The notes beneath the pieces were generated by a model. That model was not told where the DNA came from and made no database searches. It saw only the letters and a program-made list of their open reading frames with translations. From assembly GCA_026770575.1 (NCBI GenBank), contig MU657340.1, forward strand, positions 52,711 through 76,120: a DNA stretch of 23,410 bases, written 5' to 3'. This document shows, piece after piece, positions 20,869-23,410 of this stretch (within the stretch, counting starts at the first letter, position 1; the number at the start of each line of letters is the position of its first letter). A program made the translations under genes and the position numbers. The stretch is from Pelagophyceae sp. CCMP2097. Lineage: Eukaryota; Sar; Pelagophyceae.

Positions 20869-22830
20869 CTAGCGCTGCCGGCGGTGGTCTTGCTGCGGCG
20901 CGGCGTGGAAGGAGCGTCTGGCGACGCGGAGCGCGCCCGTCGACTGCTCGGGGAAGACAAGGCAGTCGTAGCGGTTGGCCGGGCTCGCCGGGATGGTGAG
21001 GCGCGGCGTGGCGACGGCACCGATGCGGGCGTCGAGGGCGGCTTCTCGGCCGACGGGCGAGACGTTGAAGAGGGACACCGGGGACACGGTGCCGTCGTAC
21101 CGCGCGGTCTGACCGCTCGAGGCGTCGCGGACCGGGTCGAACGTCGTCCGATCGAGGACCCCCGGCCGCTGCGTCGGGCGGCCGTCCAAGGACGGGCGGC
21201 CGTCCATGGATGGGCGGCCGTCCATGGACCGGCGGCTCGGCGCCGGCAGCGGCGGGAGCGGCCGCGGGACCCAGGTGTCGATGCAGTCGCGGCGGAGGCC
21301 GGGCGCGAAGTTGACCCAGGCCCCGAACGCGTCCGCGAGACGCTGCGTCAGCGCGCGACCGAGCCAGCGGTTGACGACGGCGCGCTGCCGCAGACCGCGC
21401 CGGATGAGCGCGAGGATGTCGTCCTGGACGCACGGGCCCAGGCTCTCGCCCGTGAGGAGGAAGAACTCCGGCCTCACGTCGGCGCAGAGCTTCACGGGCG
21501 TGCCCGCGCGCACCGGCAGGCGGCCGAAGAGGACGAGGCGGCGCGCGTCCTCGATGGTCACCGTCTGGTCGCGCCGGCGCGCGCGACACTCGGCGAGCTC
21601 GTGCTTGGTCCGCGCCGCGTGCGCGCAGCCGCGGTGGCGGTGGCGGCTCTCGCGCTCGGCGACGTACTCGGCGACGAGCGTCCGCCGGTGCGCGGCCCCG
21701 ACGAGCGGCGGCGGCGCGCCCGTCGAGATGACGACGATGCGCGAGTCGAGGCGGAGGAAGTCGACGCGCCGTTTCGAAGCGCCGACGCTAAAGTCGATGA
21801 TGAAGCGCGGCCGCTCGCTCGCGCGCCGCGGCGCCGGCGCGCCGGCGAGCGCGGCGCCGCTGGGGACCGCGCCGCCGAGGGAAGCGCGCTTATGCGCGCC
21901 GCCGCCGAGCGCGGCGCCGCTGGGGACCGCGCCGCCGAGGGAAGCGCGCTTATGTGCGCCGCCGCCGAGCGCGGCGCCGCTGGGGACCGCGCCGCCGATG
22001 GAAGCGCGCTTATGTGCACCGCCGCCGAGGAGCGAGCCGCCGCCGCGCCGCGCGCGCGCGGCGTAGAGCTCCAAGTCGCTCCGGGCGCCGTCTTCGAGCT
22101 TGAGCCAGAGCCGCTCGACGGCCTCCTCGCGGGCGGCGCGGACGGCCAAGACGTCTCGCGCGCGCCGCTGGAGCGCGACGATGCGGCGGAGGAACCGGGC
22201 CACGCCGCGCCACGGGCTGCAGCGGCCGTCGGTAAGCACGGCGGCCAGCGCGTCGACGGCCGCGCGCCGCTTGCGCCGCACAAACGAGAAGCGCCAGAAC
22301 CGCGCGACGCGCGTCGCCGAGTCGCCCTCGCGCCGCTCGAAGGCCGCCGCCTCTAAGGCGCGGCGCCGCAGCTCGTCGCCGGGCACGGGCGTCTTGGGCT
22401 TGGCGTGCAGGTCGGCGTCCATGTGCGAATTGTCGTAGATGGGCGCAAACCGCGTTCCCGGCGTCCGCGACGTCGGTGGCGCTCGCGCCGAAGAAACGTT
22501 CAGGCTCAGCAGCCGCACGAGGCTCGGCCCGCGCGGGCTGCGCTCCGGCACGTCGTTCAAACTCTGCAGCCGCACGAGGCTCGGCCCGCGCGGCAGGTTG
22601 CGCCCGCGTCTGTGCTGCAGCGCCGGCGCGTCGCTCAGGCTCGTGGGCCGCCGCGGGACCCGCGCCGGTGCGTCGCTCAGCCGCGGCGACCGCGCTGGAA
22701 CGTCGCTCAGGCTCATGGGCCGGCGCGGCGTCAGCGCCGGCGCGTCGCTCAGCCGCGGGCTCCGCGCCGGCCGTTCGCTCAGGCTCATCGGCCGGCGCGG
22801 CTTCTCGCCCTCCGAGCCCACCGCGGACAT
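20869..22830 (-). CDS. Intronless repeat-rich protein with KRAS(L/I) motif repeats, unknown function
   Basis: A single open frame of 653 aa from Met 22830. I do not recognise a family for the whole protein. The N-terminus is built of short Arg/Pro/Ser units (RRPMSLSD, RSPRLSDAPA, RGPSLVRLLSLN). A basic helical stretch follows with an IQ-like segment (FLRRIVALQRRARDVLAVRAAR). Three near-identical 20-residue units containing HKRAS(L/I)GGAVPSG come next. A more ordinary, possibly globular region (PRFIIDFSVGASKRRVDFLRLDSRIVVIS onward) precedes three SMDGRP-type hexapeptides and a basic end. The many R-x-x-S and R-x-S sites look like substrates of basophilic kinases, and calmodulin binding at the IQ-like segment is conceivable; both are inferences. 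The frame is open upstream to a Met at 22932, but base composition drops to AT-rich before 22830, which argues for the shorter start. Antisense frames here are shadows. Confidence 0.75.
   Translation of the reverse strand: MSAVGSEGEKPRRPMSLSERPARSPRLSDAPALTPRRPMSLSDVPARSPRLSDAPARVPRRPTSLSDAPALQHRRGRNLPRGPSLVRLQSLNDVPERSPRGPSLVRLLSLNVSSARAPPTSRTPGTRFAPIYDNSHMDADLHAKPKTPVPGDELRRRALEAAAFERREGDSATRVARFWRFSFVRRKRRAAVDALAAVLTDGRCSPWRGVARFLRRIVALQRRARDVLAVRAAREEAVERLWLKLEDGARSDLELYAARARRGGGSLLGGGAHKRASIGGAVPSGAALGGGAHKRASLGGAVPSGAALGGGAHKRASLGGAVPSGAALAGAPAPRRASERPRFIIDFSVGASKRRVDFLRLDSRIVVISTGAPPPLVGAAHRRTLVAEYVAERESRHRHRGCAHAARTKHELAECRARRRDQTVTIEDARRLVLFGRLPVRAGTPVKLCADVRPEFFLLTGESLGPCVQDDILALIRRGLRQRAVVNRWLGRALTQRLADAFGAWVNFAPGLRRDCIDTWVPRPLPPLPAPSRRSMDGRPSMDGRPSLDGRPTQRPGVLDRTTFDPVRDASSGQTARYDGTVSPVSLFNVSPVGREAALDARIGAVATPRLTIPASPANRYDCLVFPEQSTGALRVARRSFHAAPQQDHRRQR
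21841..22020. repeat. Three tandem 60-bp units (coding)
   Basis: Units 21841-21900, 21901-21960 and 21961-22020 differ at only a few positions each. Read on the minus strand they keep frame and encode 20-residue units with HKRAS(L/I). The near-identity at the DNA level points to recent duplication or ongoing homogenisation. Confidence 0.95.
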
Positions 22831-23410
22831 CCTCCGATCTAAGTACTGACGAAATACAAAGAAGTGTCGAAAAGATACAAAGTTACTGATGACTTTCAAA
22901 CGCTTCAGAGCCGCTGCAAACTTTACGGACAATACAAAGCACGAAAATCGGATGGTTTTTGAGGTCCATGAAAATTTGAAAATTTAACCTATCCTAGAGC
23001 GGTTTTCTACAAGGGGTATCGGCGATAAAGCCGACCTCAAGTGGCGCAAGTTTGTGCCTCCAAGAGGCCGCCTGCGGGGGTGGGCGTGGTCGCTATGGGC
23101 CTCCCTGCCCCCCGGGGTGTCCGTGACATGATCAGCCTCGAGGAGGGCGCCTTGCAAGGGCGCGAACAAGCGTTTCCCCCAATATTTTGGACTTGATAAA
23201 ATCTTTATTTGCCTCTTTACCTTGATTTTGAACTGATTTTGCCTCCGTATTGCGAAGGTTCGGGCCCGGCTGTCCATCGCAGGACCGCCCGGATCAAAAA
23301 ACTGGCTATGTGACGGGGCGGGTCCATACGTACTGGGGTGGTATTTGACTTGTCCCGTACGAGTGCCGCGAGTGGCGCTTCAGACGAGCCAAAACAGACG
23401 TTCTGATTTT
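22831..23410. other. AT-richer right end, no supportable gene
   Basis: The first 150 bp (22831-22985) are clearly AT-rich and probably carry the promoter of the minus-strand unknown gene. The rest contains short open frames only, none with a recognisable motif. The GC-richer patch 23030-23170 might belong to an exon of a gene beyond the window, but nothing supports that directly. Confidence 0.5.

Noticed and set aside
20884..22356. Long plus-strand open frames opposite the repeat protein
   Set aside because: They mirror the tandem repeats and have Ala/Arg/Glu-rich composition only. The minus frame is one uninterrupted ORF with better internal structure and repeat frame.
22984..23277. 97-codon minus-strand frame near the right end
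   Set aside because: No domain, mixed base composition and no convincing start context. It is treated as chance.

Overview
This is a GC-rich, intron-rich and very compact nuclear fragment from a photosynthetic eukaryote. I reconstructed eleven protein-coding genes by joining exons that together restore conserved domains. No tRNA, rRNA, CRISPR array or operon structure was seen. Two things suggest an alga with a red-derived complex plastid, most likely a stramenopile. First, ferredoxin-thioredoxin reductase is nucleus-encoded behind a signal-peptide-like leader with a Phe-Ala-Ala-Pro cleavage context. Second, ubiquitin carries Asp16, Asp24 and Gln28. A pelagophyte-like origin is my guess from base composition and gene style, not something the sequence proves.

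Layout. Bases 1-516 are non-coding with small repeats. A SETD3-type methyltransferase (+, 517-3022) meets a TFIIIC 90 kDa subunit gene (-, 3034-6548) tail to tail, with 11 bp between stop codons. Three more minus-strand genes follow: ferredoxin-thioredoxin reductase catalytic subunit (6758-7561), a ubiquitin-eS30 fusion (7810-8515) and the rRNA-processing factor WDR43/UTP5 (8793-10850). WDR43 is divergent from a METTL21-like methyltransferase (+, ending 12089), which again meets a DUF3089 hydrolase tail to tail (-, 12135-13324). A small ankyrin protein (-, 13959-15238) is divergent from a MAP3K-like kinase (+, 15375-17558). An ATG1/ULK autophagy kinase (+, 17808-20628) follows, and an intronless, repeat-rich unknown protein (-, 20869-22830) converges on it. 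The end (22831-23410) is AT-richer and carries no gene I can support.

The genes share no pathway. Most are housekeeping: pol III transcription, ribosome synthesis, ubiquitin supply, plastid redox control, autophagy and signalling. About 55 introns could be placed, most of 44-180 nt, commonly with TAG acceptors. Seven of them (about 13%) can only be joined in frame with a GC donor, which is the strongest unusual signal here. The other notable items are canonical ubiquitin fused to eS30, a targeting leader confined to its own exon, an N-myristoylation-like start on a MAP3K, a retained LIR motif in ATG1, and the three-copy 60-bp repeat encoding KRAS(L/I) sites in the unknown gene.
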